64,000 bases of DNA from Eudorina sp. 2006-703-Eu-15 (lineage: Eukaryota > Chlorophyta > Chlorophyceae > Chlamydomonadales > Volvocaceae). Under the pieces are notes generated by a model, which had not been told where the DNA came from, made no database searches, and saw only the letters and a list, made by a program, of their open reading frames with translations. A program made the translations under genes and the position numbers. Below are positions 48,173-60,248 of this stretch, piece by piece (within the stretch, counting starts at the first letter, position 1; each line of letters starts with the position of its first letter). The stretch covers positions 42,506 through 106,505 of the forward strand of contig BDSI01000227.1 of assembly GCA_003117195.1 (NCBI GenBank), written 5' to 3'.

Positions 48173-50785
48173 CTACGACGACGACGATGTGCTCCCCGAG
48201 CTCGCTGCCCTTTTGGGCGCTTGTTCATAGAAAGTCCCCGCAAAAACGCTGCAAAGCAGAGGCGCGGGATGGCGGAGCATTAAGGCTGTGTGCACCAACT
48301 CAAGAAATCAACGCACAGAAAGCAAGGTAGCCCGGTTGACAGGGACGACCATTCACCTGATGGGGCACATCAGCAAACATGGCAAATAAACAGCATGAGG
48401 TGCACTCACACGGCACAACCATTTCCATGCAAGTGCCAGGCTAGAGACCCACCGGCGTTACCCATTTGTTTCAACACACGACCAGGCGCACCGAGCCCCA
48501 CTTACCAGACGAGCAGGAAGCCGATGCCAGCGGGCGACGCGTGCTTGTCCCAGATCATCACGTTGACAATCACGGTGATCACCTTCGGGCAAGTCAAGGG
48601 GTGGCGTCATCGGCGTCAATGCCTTGAAGAGGGCGCGAAACTGCACTAGTGCGCGGTAGTACTATCAACTGCACCGCGAATGCTCCTGAAATGCGGAGGT
48701 CCCTGCAGTCGGATGGCCGACCCGTGAGTCCCGATTCCCACACACTAACTCCCACACGCCCAGCGTCGGGCCTGCACATAACTACATCATCTAACAAAGT
48801 CCGGCCATCAGCATCCTTATACCTTGGCCTGCCACCGGCAGACCCACGCCCCTACCAAGGGGTCTCTGCCCGCGCTTGCCTGGCCTTCCTGAAGTCCGAT
48901 GTGGAACACACCCGCCACTTCATACCCCATCACTTCGGAATTCCCCCGCCGCGCCCCACCCGCATCCTGATGTACCCACCAGACAGCCATCCCGTCCCTC
49001 CCCTTGCCCCCCAACCCAAACCCACTTTGCAGATGATTCCCACAATAGTGAATAACGTTGCCGACACGGCCTCCCGCAGCAGGTAGGATGCGTGCGACAT
49101 CGCGACGCCGAGGATGCACGACAGCGTCAGCGACGCGACGCCGCCAAAGGTCCATTCCAGGTTCATCAGGATCTCGTGCTCTTTCAGGAAGGGCAGTGCC
49201 GCGAAAAGCGGCACGAATGCCATCAGATTGGCGTAGTACACCCGACCCCAGTTGGTCATCTTGACGGTGTCGCACATGTGCTTCACGTACACGGTGTCAA
49301 AGGTAAAGAACACGTACCTGCAACGGACAACAGCAAGCACGTGAGGCGCCAACTCCGCGACTGCCTGGGGGAGCTACTTCTCCCCGCCGCCGTGCGCGGG
49401 CCGCCAACATCTTGCCAACCCGCGGCCGCGCCGCAGCTCCTCGAAACTTGGCAAGCGGTCAAACTGTAGGTCAAGAGACCTCGACCTGAGCCTGCTTGCC
49501 ACCCACCAGAGAACGAGCCAGTAGTAGGCGTTGATCCGGAAGTCCGCGTCCACCAGGACGTAGCCCATCGAGCCCACCAGCAGCACCACCAAGCACAACC
49601 AGGAGCGGGTGCTGGGCAGCGCCCGACCCAGCCAGATGTAGTCGCACACAGACAAGACCTGCGGATGTCGGTGGGGCGCAATGGCCGAGGTTGGGCGGCG
49701 AGCAGTTGGGAGTACAACATCGCACTCGAATAGTGGGACATGGCGTTGAAAGTCGTGATGGGTTCTCCTCAGCACGGCGAAAAGGTCCACGCCATCCCGA
49801 TGAAGAAGTCTGCGCCCGCACGAACCACACCGCGTGCAAATGTGCGGCGGCGCGGCCTGATGCGCCAGATGCGTGCAACTCCACACGTGCAGCCCGGCCC
49901 ACGCGCAGTGCCCGCACCGCAACGCTCGCTCAAGACGGCAGCCCGACGGAACGAAGCGGGCCAAGCACCGCACATGCATTGCACACTGGACCCCGCAACG
50001 ACGGCTAGCAAGGTCTGTAGGGTTCCATAGCAGGGCTGGCCCATGGAGAGACGTCGACCTACCAGCGGGGTCGACGACCGGAAGGTGATGAAGGTCTCGA
50101 CGTTGGCGTTTTGGAGCACTTTGATGTTGGCCATCAGCGTCCCCAGGAACCTACAAGCCGAGAGGTCAAGCGCGCAGATGACGCAAGGTGCAGCGTTCAG
50201 TGGATGAGAGGCGCTGCTGTGGGGCTGATGGGTTGCAGGGGCGGGCTCACGGTGGCCCGTGCACACCAAGCGCAACAGGATCAACTAATCATACAACGGG
50301 TCTACTTACTAGAAGCGCGCAGCATTGTACGTAACCGAAGGGGTTGCATGCGAGTTAACATGGCATTACGCAGATCCGCCGTTTGGATGCCACAAAATAT
50401 CGTGGGGGGAGACGCCTGGACCGGACCGGTCCGGTGAAGTTATGGGCCACGGTCAAGCCAACGCTCACCCGACCACGACCCAGATGAACTTGGACACCTT
50501 CTCCCATTCCAACTTGTCAGCCACAAGCCACCCTGCCTTGTCGCCCACGACGACGACGACGACAGACACGAACAGTTGCACGCAGAGGATGAAGGTCGGT
50601 GCCGGAATATGATGGATCGCCACCTTGTTGATGACCAGCATAAGAGATGAACAGAACGCGTAGTAAACGATGATCATGGCTGTTGTGAAACCCAGGGCCT
50701 TCATGTCCAACAAGCTGGCGTGGGCCTGAAGCAACGGCTGCTTCTCCACATCTTCAGACTTCTTTTGACTGTCACTCTCCGTCAT
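48173..50785 (-). CDS. GDP-sugar (GONST-like) nucleotide-sugar transporter
   Basis: Six exons on the minus strand: 50785-50469, 50150-50063, 49658-49507, 49317-49026, 48582-48506, 48248-48173. All are GT-AG, all phases fit, and the total is 1,002 nt giving 333 residues, the usual size for the family. The protein starts MTESDSQKKSEDVEKQPLL and has about ten hydrophobic helices. Conserved blocks: NKVAIHHIPAPTFILCVQLF, NANVETFITFRSSTPL, LVGSMGYVLVDADF, FDTVYVKHMCDTVKMTNWG, VNVMIWDKHASPAG and a final FYEQAPKR. The VETFI.FRS..P and WDKH.S blocks resemble plant GONST-type transporters, which exchange GDP-sugars for GMP across the Golgi membrane. Which GDP-sugar is carried (mannose, fucose, galactose) cannot be told. 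It is convergent with the GT61 gene. Confidence 0.9.
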
Positions 50786-53700
50786 TGCGCCGCTGAGACT
50801 CTATGCCGCGCCGTAGGCGAAGCTGGAGTCAAGTCTAACCCGAGCAGGGTCAGGCGGCCCACAGATGAATGAGACAAATGTGATTGGTAATTGTTGATGT
50901 ATATAAACGGCTAGGTTGCGGTCATATCACTCCAGCGCGGTCAGTCCTTCCGGTAGCAGCGTAATGCTGATGTATGACGTGACTGTTCCCTTATGTTCCG
51001 TATAAACTTATAATTACAAGTTGATCATAACTAATGCCACAGGTATGGTTCGGTGCAGTAATGGATCTCCAGCAAGGCACACGTTACGAACTGCACGGCG
51101 GTTCTGGCGGTGAAAAATGTCTCAGAGCCATACGCCGCATCATCTATTAAACATATCTTGCAGTATGGTAGGTGAGGGAGGCCTTTGAATTGTCTATCAG
51201 TCACGGGTGTGGAAATGTACTGCACGTGGTTCGGTGTCCGAGACACAGTAAGGCAGTCAATACTTCCCAAGCCTAACAACGTTGGTGACTTGGTGTACGC
51301 TTTTGTATCTCAAAGCGGCCGTGAGCTTGATGCATTACGTATTACAGTGGACCCCGCGGGACAGCCGCAGTCTCCTCACCTCTCCACGCCTCTCCTCACC
51401 ACACACTGCAAAACGCTGCAACAAGGATTGTGTTTTGCAAGCTGCTGGAGGGGCTCCACGGCGGTACGGCGGGTGATGCCGCGCCAAAGAGCACAAGACC
51501 ACAAGTCCGAGCACAGGTTGGCGCTCTATCACTGCTGACCACTGCCTGCTGGGTGCTGGCGCTGACCTGAGGGGGCCTCATGCACTGGTCGCTGGGGAGA
51601 GGCGTGTGGTCATGGTGGGAGCCGGATGCTGCGCCGAGGCAAGCCTTGCAGTCCTGGAAATCGCCTAGGAGTTGTGTAAGTTCCAGGACCACGGGATGGA
51701 ACGCTGCGCATCCAGTTTAAGGTGCTCAAGTCGGCTGGCATGCATTCGGAAGTTCGGCAGGCAGGCCGGAAACTTGATTGCAGCGGCAGGGTAAGCTTCT
51801 GCGGAAGTTCCGACGGACACTGCACGTCCGGGCTGTGAGTGCCTAGAGCGGCTTGTGACAGGGTGCCGTCCTGGCATGCCGCGGCATGCGTAGATGGTGG
51901 CCCTCAACCGGGCAGGCGCCAGGCGGGCAAGGGGACTGCACATGTTGGCGGACGGATCGTGAAGGGATGTATTACGGAGCCAATCGGTGAGCGCTGAACG
52001 GATGAGGTGGGAGCAAGCAACCCTGCAAGTGTTCCAACCGGACGAGCTACTGCTGTTGCCAGTATCGCTGCGTAGCCATGGACGCTGACTCAGGCTATGC
52101 ACGAGGCGGCCATCAACGCGTCCGCCTTGTAACGCTTACACATTTACATTGCGAAACAAACAGTTCCTATGATCATTGGTGCAGGCGACGTAATCGTTGA
52201 CTGCGTGCATGGACTAATTGCGCGAGGTCCCGTGCACATTGCGCTGTTGCCGCCAGCACACACGCACACATGCGCGTCAACAAACAGCTTATTACGAATG
52301 GCGCATGTACGAAGGGGGCTGGGCGAGCGGAGAGAGACGCATGGCACGAACGAACCGTGTTTCCTAGTTCCAGTGCTTGGGGGGCGGGACGGGCAAAGCC
52401 TCCAAGGGCAGCTCTTCGCGCGGTGTGTTCCAGGCTGGTTCGGCTTGACAGCGAGCATTTGTTACGCCTGGCGCCATGATGTTGTCCGCTGGAATGCCTA
52501 CCATAGTAAATGGCTTTCTTTGTTGATTACTGAGAAATTATGGACATGCTACTAACAGTGCATGGCCAGGATTTGACTACCAAGTCACTGACCGCATGCC
52601 GCAGCCTTATGGTGGGCACCCCCGTGTGCAGCGGTACACACCTTTCTCGATAATTATAAGGTTTGCTCATAAGTCAGTCAGTCTGTCGGTCGGTCGGTCT
52701 GTCTGACAATCGGTTGTACAATCAGTACCAAATAGATAGAGCTGGACGAGCTGGACTCCGCCCATGTCTGACATGCGTCCTGTCACGTCACCTGGCACGT
52801 CACCTGGCACGCTTCGCCCACATGCAGCTCACTGTCCGGTGAGAGGAGGCTACGTCTGTTACCGATGACCCACGGGTTCCACTGTAACACCGCTGATATC
52901 ACTTCTTGGAGAATAAGGGAAACCCTGTGAAACATATCTGCGCTTTGAACTCTTTATTGCGTGTAATTCTTTTTTTAAGAACCGCTTTCCTAAGGGCTCC
53001 TGGTAATCGATCGCGTCCTCGAGTGCCACTGAGAGAGCACAACGACGCATGTCAACGCAAGCCATCACCGTGCATGTCTGATTTAACTGTAGTGCTGGAT
53101 GATGTATACACAACCTGTTTACTATCGCAGCACACGCACTACCGGTCTCACACAACCTCCACGAATATGCCATTTAGCTAAAATAAAGCGAATAACCTGC
53201 ACGTATTAGCAAGATCAGCATCATTTCCCTTGCTTGACAGTTTAGGTACAATGACCGGCGCTGATGTAGGTCGTTATAGGTAGGCGTTCGAAAAATTGGA
53301 AGCACGTTCCGCCTGCTGTGCCAGAGGTTTAAGCAACATGCAAACGTTTGCAACATTCAGGCTTTGAGTCGAGTTCGCCATGCAATCAGACGCAAACCAA
53401 TTCACACCATTACCGAAATAACTGAAAAACCCACGTCACAGTTTCCCAGGAAGGGAAGTGCAAATAAGGAAAGGGGGAAAAACTGCCGGGCACTCGCCCG
53501 GGCTCGCCACGGGCGCTGTCCCGCACCACACTAACACAAGGCGAGCACCTGCACACGCGCGTAGGCCGCCGCACCGGCGATGTCCTAAGCGCATACACCC
53601 CCCAGAACCTGGGAAACGAACTATTGACCAAATCGCCTACGAACGGCGGAAAGAACGACATTAAGACGAGGGGAGGGCGGGCGGGAAAACAAAGGCCTCC

Positions 53701-54754
53701 GAATAACGCGAGCACGTCTGTCTGTCCACACTGCTCTAGAGGTCAGAGTACGTTAATCTCGCTAATTTGTAGCGCCAAGGTTCCTCACGTGAAGTGCAAG
53801 GCGCGACGTCTAAACCGGCAACAATTTACCGCTCAACCCGGCGCGGCTCGCAAGCGGTGGTCACAGTACGGCCCATCCTCTGCCGTACCCGTACCAAATC
53901 ACGGCTGTTAACTCGTCTGCAAACCATATTTTCGGATTAACCTAAAATCTAATATTCTTAAGGTTCCCCAGGTGCCTCAACTTCCGCTCGATTCGCCCTT
54001 TAGTGGCTGTTGCGTCTGCAAATAAGATTGATATTGATTTTGTGTTAGGTTTTGCCTTGCTAAACAGACATCCTGTACCTGCCGTTCCGTTCCAGATAGC
54101 ACGTACGGATACGAAACTTGAAATGCTATTGCCGCCTGGCTGGTTTACATTAGTTAGTTGACAATTGAGTCTAAAGTTCAGTTAACATGTACGCTTGAGA
54201 GGGACGTCTGCAGTTTTGTCAGATTCTTCGACGACCGGTCGGCAGTTACTCAAAGTTTTAAGACCGTACCAATAACATTTAATGTCATGTGATGCGCATG
54301 AATAATGATTTGCGAGAGGGAAATTTTCTTGATGGAGGCTCGGCATGGCCATTTTCTCGATGGAGGCTCGTAACTCACTAAGTCGAATAGTTCGGCCTCT
54401 TATGTGGAATCCTTTCGGGGGCGCCTGGGGCTGGCACATTGAGCAATAAAATAAAGTCAAAATAAGTTTACCTAAAGGAATGGGATGTGACGCAAATTTT
54501 CAACTGAGAAGCAGCAAGTACGAAGCGGCCAGGGTACCTGCAGTTGACAAGGTCTGAAGATATTAAACGCGGTCATTAAGATCACCCTCGCCTAACTTTT
54601 TTACATATAGGTTGGCAGCTGATCTCAATGTCGCAATCGCCACCCTTTCCGCCTGACGCCGCATGCGAACGTATTGCCGGGCCGATAGGCGCCGATTGAA
54701 CGAGACTGGGACGGTATTTGAGCTATTCCAATCACATAGCATAAGGTAGCAACG
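50786..54754. other. 4-kb lower-GC intergenic region
   Basis: The divergent spacer between the transporter (-) and the CmcI-like gene (+). Composition drops markedly, and no exon chain was found. Minor features are a (C/G)GTCTGTC run near 52680-52710 and a duplicated TTTTCT(C/T)GATGGAGGCTCG segment at about 54327-54370. Open frames such as 51665-52102 (-) and 52169-52555 (+) have no recognisable domains or splice context. Confidence 0.55.
50899..50907 (-). promoter_or_regulatory. possible TATA element of the transporter gene
   Basis: An AT-rich GTATATAAA patch (TATATA on the minus strand) lies about 115 bp upstream of the transporter ATG at 50785. The position is plausible, but the motif is short and near-palindromic. 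Confidence 0.3.
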
Positions 54755-57700
54755 ATGGATTTACTATGGATGTTCAGTTTGATGTGCCACTTTTGCCTTA
54801 TTACATTTGGAACAGCTGCCCCAGAGCATTCGAGCCCTGGACCTGCTTTACTCATGAGGCTGAAACGGCAAATGGAAGCTATGCAAGCGCTTCAGGAGAA
54901 CATACAGCGCACGCTCGAACAAGTACAAGCTCTCCAAGGCGGAGTGGGTGGTCGAACGCGGGACCAGCAGCAGCAAACGGATTGCCGAGGCAGCACATAC
55001 CCACTGGATTCTACCAGCACCTTTGCTTTTAGTGATGAAATTGTGACCATGAGCAATCAACATGCCGTCCGCGTCGACGACATCTTGTAAGTGCGGACAA
55101 ACTCCGGTCGAGCTTGGGAACTCCGGTCGGGCTGGGGACGCATCATGGCCATATTACATCGCGCAATGCTCGCAATTGGGGCAATTGCGATGCAAAACCT
55201 AAACCTAAAATCACTCAATGGTCGCCTGGCTCAAGCAAACAACCTCAACCATTCCCCCTACCTTTGTTAGACGAACGCATTCATGGTTTGTTCTTACTGA
55301 TATGCTGCAGCTGCTGCGCCATCAGTATGAGTCACATACTGACGTCAGGCCGGAATTGCGCGCCCTGGCCTACAGTTCATAACCTTGCCGTCAAAGAATT
55401 TCGGGCTTGGTCCCTCAGACCTGCGCGGTAAAACAGTTACGTCCATCAATGATCCCGCTCATGAGGTTTTTGTGACCCGTCCTGCCCGCAGGTACGGGTA
55501 CGTCGTTGGGCACCCTACGCCCAAAGCTTGCAACCACACGTCACCACATTCGGGTACACCATTGATTCGCTGCACTCCGTACGAATTACGGACCTGAAGT
55601 TGATTGGGTTGTGGGCACTCATCTAGAAGCACGGCATACGGCAGTGCGCTTCCCCTGCGCTAGACTGACCAGAATGCCGAGAGCACCTGAGGTGGCCGCA
55701 GAGCACTGCCACATGGAGCTGTTGATTGTCACAAGTGTCCCCGACTGTGCCATCGCCCAACAAACCCTCGCCGCCCCCTCAACCTCCCGTTGACCGCTGG
55801 CGTTCGCCGCCGTAACGCTGTTTGCCCGCATTTGTCGTGCAAGGTACGACACATTGGTCGAGGAGCAGCGGCTGAACTGGGTCGGATCGTGGCTCGGAGT
55901 GCAGTGCCAGCAGGTGGGGTCTGGGGATGTCGCATGCAGCGCGGTAGCTACCTATGGCCGGGCGACGCACGGCCACAAGTCGTGGAGAGGCAACTGCACG
56001 CGCAAAGCTCATGCAACGTGGGTCCGTGGGAGTGACCACAGAGTAAACGGCAGCACGCCTCCATTCTGCGCTCTGTGAGTGGGGCAGCTCCCGCGCAGCC
56101 TTACCGGCAGCTTGCTTGGTGGGTGGGTGGGTGGATGCCTAGTTTCCCCATCCTGCCCGATGGCTGTCCTCGGGAACGCAGCCGCCCACCACTGCCCTCG
56201 GGAACGCAGCCGCCCACCACTGCCCTCGGGAACGCAGCCGCCCACCACTGCCCTCGGGAACGCAGCCGCCCACCACTGCCCTCGGGAACGCAGCCGCCCG
56301 CCACTGCCCTCGGCAACGCGGCCGCCCACCACTGCCCTCGGCAACGCGACGGGCAACGACTTGTATGTTGAATGTTATGCGTAATTGGGAATGCGACCAC
56401 GCCCCATTACGGCAAAGCAGCGGCCGCCCACCATCTCGTCGCTCCATGTTCCGTTGAGGGACGACACGAAAGGAAGCCAGGCAGCGTGGCAACTGTTTTC
56501 GTGCTCGTCTCTACTCGCTCGATTGGGTCTCATGGCTGGGTGCGCGGTCACCTAGCGCACAGGGTCGGGTCCGTCTTTAATTCTTCGCGAACTCCGATCC
56601 TCGCGCTGTGCCCCTTCCCCCGCGGGCCCCTTGCCACCCCCAGGCCCCCACAGACCTTGTGGTGCTGCAACAGATCATGTGGGATGTGAAGCCCAAGGTG
56701 GTCCTCGACATCGGTGAGGGAGCCCCACTGCGGAAGGCAGTGCAGCTGCCACTGACCTTACCCTGCCGGGGGAGCGGGGTTCACCAACACAGCCGCGGGT
56801 TGGTTGGGCGGGTCCCTGCTGCTAAAGACAGGCGCGGATGCCACTGCCGGCGATAACGGCGGGCTGCGGCGCACCTCACTGGGCTGCATCCAGCGGTGAT
56901 CGCGTGGTGTGTTACGGCAGGGAGGGTGCGGGGCTTAAGCGGGCCTGGCCGGATGGTCGCGATGTTCGGGGCCATGCGGGGCGGTTCCATCCGCCGGGCA
57001 TCCATGCCCCATGCCCCCGCTACCCGCCCGGCTGCCCCCTCACTTCCTCCCATCACAGGCACCCTCGTGGGCGGGTCGGCGCTGCTGTTCGCACACGTGA
57101 TGAGTCAGTACGCGGCACCTGGGGAGGCGGTCGTCATCACAGTGGGTGGGTGCCGGGGCCTGGAGGGGGCTGGGGACGGCTGGGTGGCGTGGGGGCTGCC
57201 ATGGGCCACGTCGCCGCACGCCCGCTGAGGGTACCCGGTGACTGGTGGATGGCGAATCCTGGTTTGGACACAGGATCCAGATCCAGGAAGGAATTGAATT
57301 GCCGGGGACACTGTCCACTGCCCCGGGTAGGTCCCCCACACAGCCTGGTGCTGGTGCTGGTGCTGGTGCTGGAGCTGGTACGGGTGCTGGTACGGATGCT
57401 GGTACGGGTGCTGGTGCTGGTACGGGTGCTGGTACGGGTGCTGGTGCTGGTGCTGGTACGGGTGCTGGTACGGGTGCTGGTGCTGGTGCTGGTACGGATG
57501 CTGGTACGGGTGCTGGTGCTGGTACGGGTGAAAACCAAGGACAAGCCCAGCACGATCCGGGGACACCCCGCACGCGATACCCGAACTGGGGCCATGGCAA
57601 CAACGACATGTGTTCTCCGGGACACCCACCACAGTACGACACCGGGAGGAACCACGTGCACACCCGCCATCACGCCGGGGGCACACCCCGCCCCGCCCGC

Positions 57701-59145
57701 GCTGACCGAGCCATCTGTGCCGCTGCTGTGCCGCGTGTCGGTGGTGTGGTGCCTCAGACCCCAGGCACTTTGTGCTCAACGCCGACTTGCCAAATATGAA
57801 GCTGTGCCGCAACTGCAGCTCCGTCCTGGGGCAGCCGCTGTGGGAGGACTTTGTGCAGTACGTACAGGCGCGGGCGACGGACCCAGCCGCCCTGAACGCC
57901 TTGAAAGACGCCTTAGTGAAGTACGGCGGGCCCGTCCTCGTCAGCATTGACGGGTCAGTGGCAGGGTGGGGTGGGGTCGGCCGTGCCGCCTGGACATGGA
58001 AATGGGGCCGGGACAACGCCGGCGCAAGTGTGGGCAGCGGTGCGTTCCGTTGCGATGTTTGAGGAGGGGAACCTTTTGAGTTTTGCAATACAGATACATG
58101 GCTGTCCGGTCTGGGAGTTGATTATGGATACAGCTGCAGCGGGATTGCTGATAGGCCGCAGCCGCGTACCCTCGCTCACAACTGCACTATGCATGGCCGA
58201 AGTAGTACTTGCATTCGTCGTGGCGTGTATGTTACCCTTGCTACCCCCCCCCTCCCCCTCCCCCTCCCTCCAGTCGAGTCTTTATCGGATATTCGCTCTG
58301 GCAGCAGCGCAGTATAAATATGTCTACCAATTTCCTATACCCCCTCCCCTCCCCCCTCCCCTCCCCTCCCCTCCCCCGCGCCTCCCCCCTCCCCCGCGCC
58401 ACCAGCTCCCACGAGTACCCCGAGGTGCTCCGGCAGTGCACTACGTTGGCCAAGGTGTGCGTCGGCAGTGGACGTGCGGACCGGGTCGCGTGCCTGGCCC
58501 TCCGCACTCGGATGTGCTGGGCCAGCGGCGGGGCCGGGCGGGCGGGCTGTGAGCCTGTGACGCGATGGGCTCGAGTGGGCGCAAGATAGCGGGGCCCCGG
58601 GGACCCCGCCTGCCGGGTCCGGGCGGCGGCCAAGGTCGTCCTCCCGCCCCCCTCCCCGCCCCCCTTAGGGATTCAGGAAGGGTCGGCCACACGACACGGC
58701 GGAGGTTGATGCGCAGGGACATGGCACCGTGATGCTGGACGAGACATGGGATACGCTGTCGTACACCTTGTCGTACACGGGACGCCTTGCCGTTCTTGAT
58801 TAACGCGGGAGACACCCACACACAGATAAAGCGCCTGCCTGCGGACCGGGCTCCAACAGGCTGCCGCGGGGCTTGCCCCCTTCCGGCTGTGCGTGTGACG
58901 CCCGACCCGGGCTTCTGCCCGGCCATGCCCGCCGTCCCTCCCTCCTCGCCGCGCAGTTCGTTAGCCTGGGCTCGTACATGATCGTGCAGCGGACCCGCCT
59001 GGACCGGCTCCGAAACCGGCTCGGGCCCCGCCAGGCGGTGTACGACTTCCTCGCCAACAACACCAAGTTCGCCATCGACAAGTCCCGGGAGATCTTCCTG
59101 TACTCGCAGCACACCGACGGCTTCCTGCTGCGGACGCGGCCGTGA
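54755..59145 (+). CDS. signal/anchor protein with CmcI-like methyltransferase/hydroxylase domain
   Basis: Exons: 54755-55086, 55844-55913, 56644-56713, 57059-57145, 57758-57953, 58406-58454, 58957-59145. All phases close: 993 nt, 330 residues. Residues 1-21 form a signal peptide or membrane anchor (MDLLWMFSLMCHFCLITFG), and about 32-61 form a coiled coil (LKRQMEAMQALQENIQRTLE). The catalytic part carries APTDLVVLQQIMWDVKPKVV, the SAM-site-like LDIGTLVGGSALLF, VVITVD, VSIDGSHEYPEVL, FVSLGSYMIVQRTRLDR and the ending HTDGFLLRTRP. This order matches the CmcI / rhamnosyl O-methyltransferase family; sugar O-methylation in the secretory pathway is inferred. An extra exon around 55309-55433 would also keep the frame, so the region between residues 110 and 112 is not fully settled. 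Confidence 0.82.
56159..56352 (+). repeat. 28-bp minisatellite in a CmcI-like gene intron
   Basis: About seven copies of a 28-bp unit starting CCTCGGGAACGCAGCCGCCC; the last two carry GGCAACGCG variants. It lies within the intron 55914-56643. Confidence 0.95.
57347..57533 (+). repeat. 18-bp/6-bp GGTGCT-GGTACG minisatellite in a CmcI-like gene intron
   Basis: Hexamers GGTGCT, GGTACG and GGATGCT-type variants are arranged in larger 18-bp units inside the intron 57146-57757. All frames stay open through it (Gly-Ala-Gly-Thr type) without being coding. Confidence 0.9.
58284..58342 (+). repeat. dispersed short element, copy 3 (near an acceptor)
   Basis: ATCGGATATTCGCTCTGGCAG, then CAGCGCAGTATAAATATGTC and TACCAATTTCCTATACC, 63 bp before the acceptor at 58405. 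It is the cleanest copy of the element also seen at 28225 (+) and 29375 (-). Confidence 0.75.
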
Positions 59146-60203
59146 GGGCAAAAGCAGTCCCGGGGCCGGGGACAGGAGGCGCAGTGCCAGCTATCGGGCC
59201 CGGGGCTACATATGGATTTCTGGACCCCGGGACCTGGAACCCGGGGCCTGGGGCCCTACCGCCTCGCCTGCGAGAGGAGGGAGGGCTGCAACCTGCCAGT
59301 GCACACAAGCAAGTGCGCCCCGGATGTCTGATTGGCCCTACGTGTGCGGGAGTACGGCACCGAGTACGGCGAGCCGTGCGGCCGCCTTGTTTCCGCTCGG
59401 CAGGTGCGGCTGGTGGTCCTGGCATCGGAACATGGTGCTCGGTGTGTCGGGGGGTGGGGTGGGGCCGCGTCCCTGTTCCGTCGCCTTCGCGCTGCGGGTT
59501 GTGTGCGTGTGTGTGTGTGGGGGGGGGGGGGGCGCCAGGGGGGAGAGGGGATGTGTGGAGGAGGAGGCCGCGGCCGCTGCGGTTGCGACTTCCATCTCGG
59601 CCCAGATCTCCGGAGGTGCGGCCGCAGCCCGGGGGTGAGGAGGGTCAGGGTTTTGACTGGGGGGGCGGCACTGTGACTTTGCGATGCGTGCATTCTTCAT
59701 CGTACACGTTCGAAGGTACCCACATCCGTTACATACCACCAACGAGGACCCTCTGGCTGCGCCGACAAGGCGTTTGGGCCCCATAGGGCGCCATAGGGCC
59801 CCGAGCGGCCCCGGGGTCAAGGGTGCATGGCCATTGTGGCGCGCATGAGGCGGGGGGGGGCACCCTCATGCGCGGGGAGCGAGGGGGTGAGGCGGGCGTC
59901 GGGGCGGCGCGGCCTTGTGCTTCTGTACTGCCAGCTCTTTCATCGATTCCAACCTTGATCGATTCGAAACCCGTCACGGTCGTGCGGGGGGCGGTGTGAT
60001 GGGGGTTTTGCGAGTGCGGCGCGCATCCGCGTGTGCCCCCTTCAGGAGTAGGAGAAACAGATCCCAGGCAGCAGCGGGAACAGACATCGAAATCTTGGGC
60101 TAAGACCCGCGATGGTCCCCTTCCAGGGAAAGGGAGTGTGTTTCTCCGGCAGGCAGAACAGGAGTGCGTGACATGCGATGGGGCTAGTGGCGCCGGGGAA
60201 AGG

Positions 60204-60248
<45 letters not shown>

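Noticed and set aside
51665..52102. 145-codon minus-strand open frame in the low-GC spacer
   Set aside because: No recognisable domain, no signal peptide, no splice partners; length is not exceptional.
53410..53911. Opposed open frames around 53,400-53,900 considered as a small gene
   Set aside because: Neither strand gives a coherent protein, and no splice sites join neighbouring frames.
55309..55433. Extra exon of the CmcI-like gene between 55086 and 55844
   Set aside because: It can be spliced in phase, but the direct 55086^55844 joint gives a simpler and more protein-like reading; left as an alternative only.
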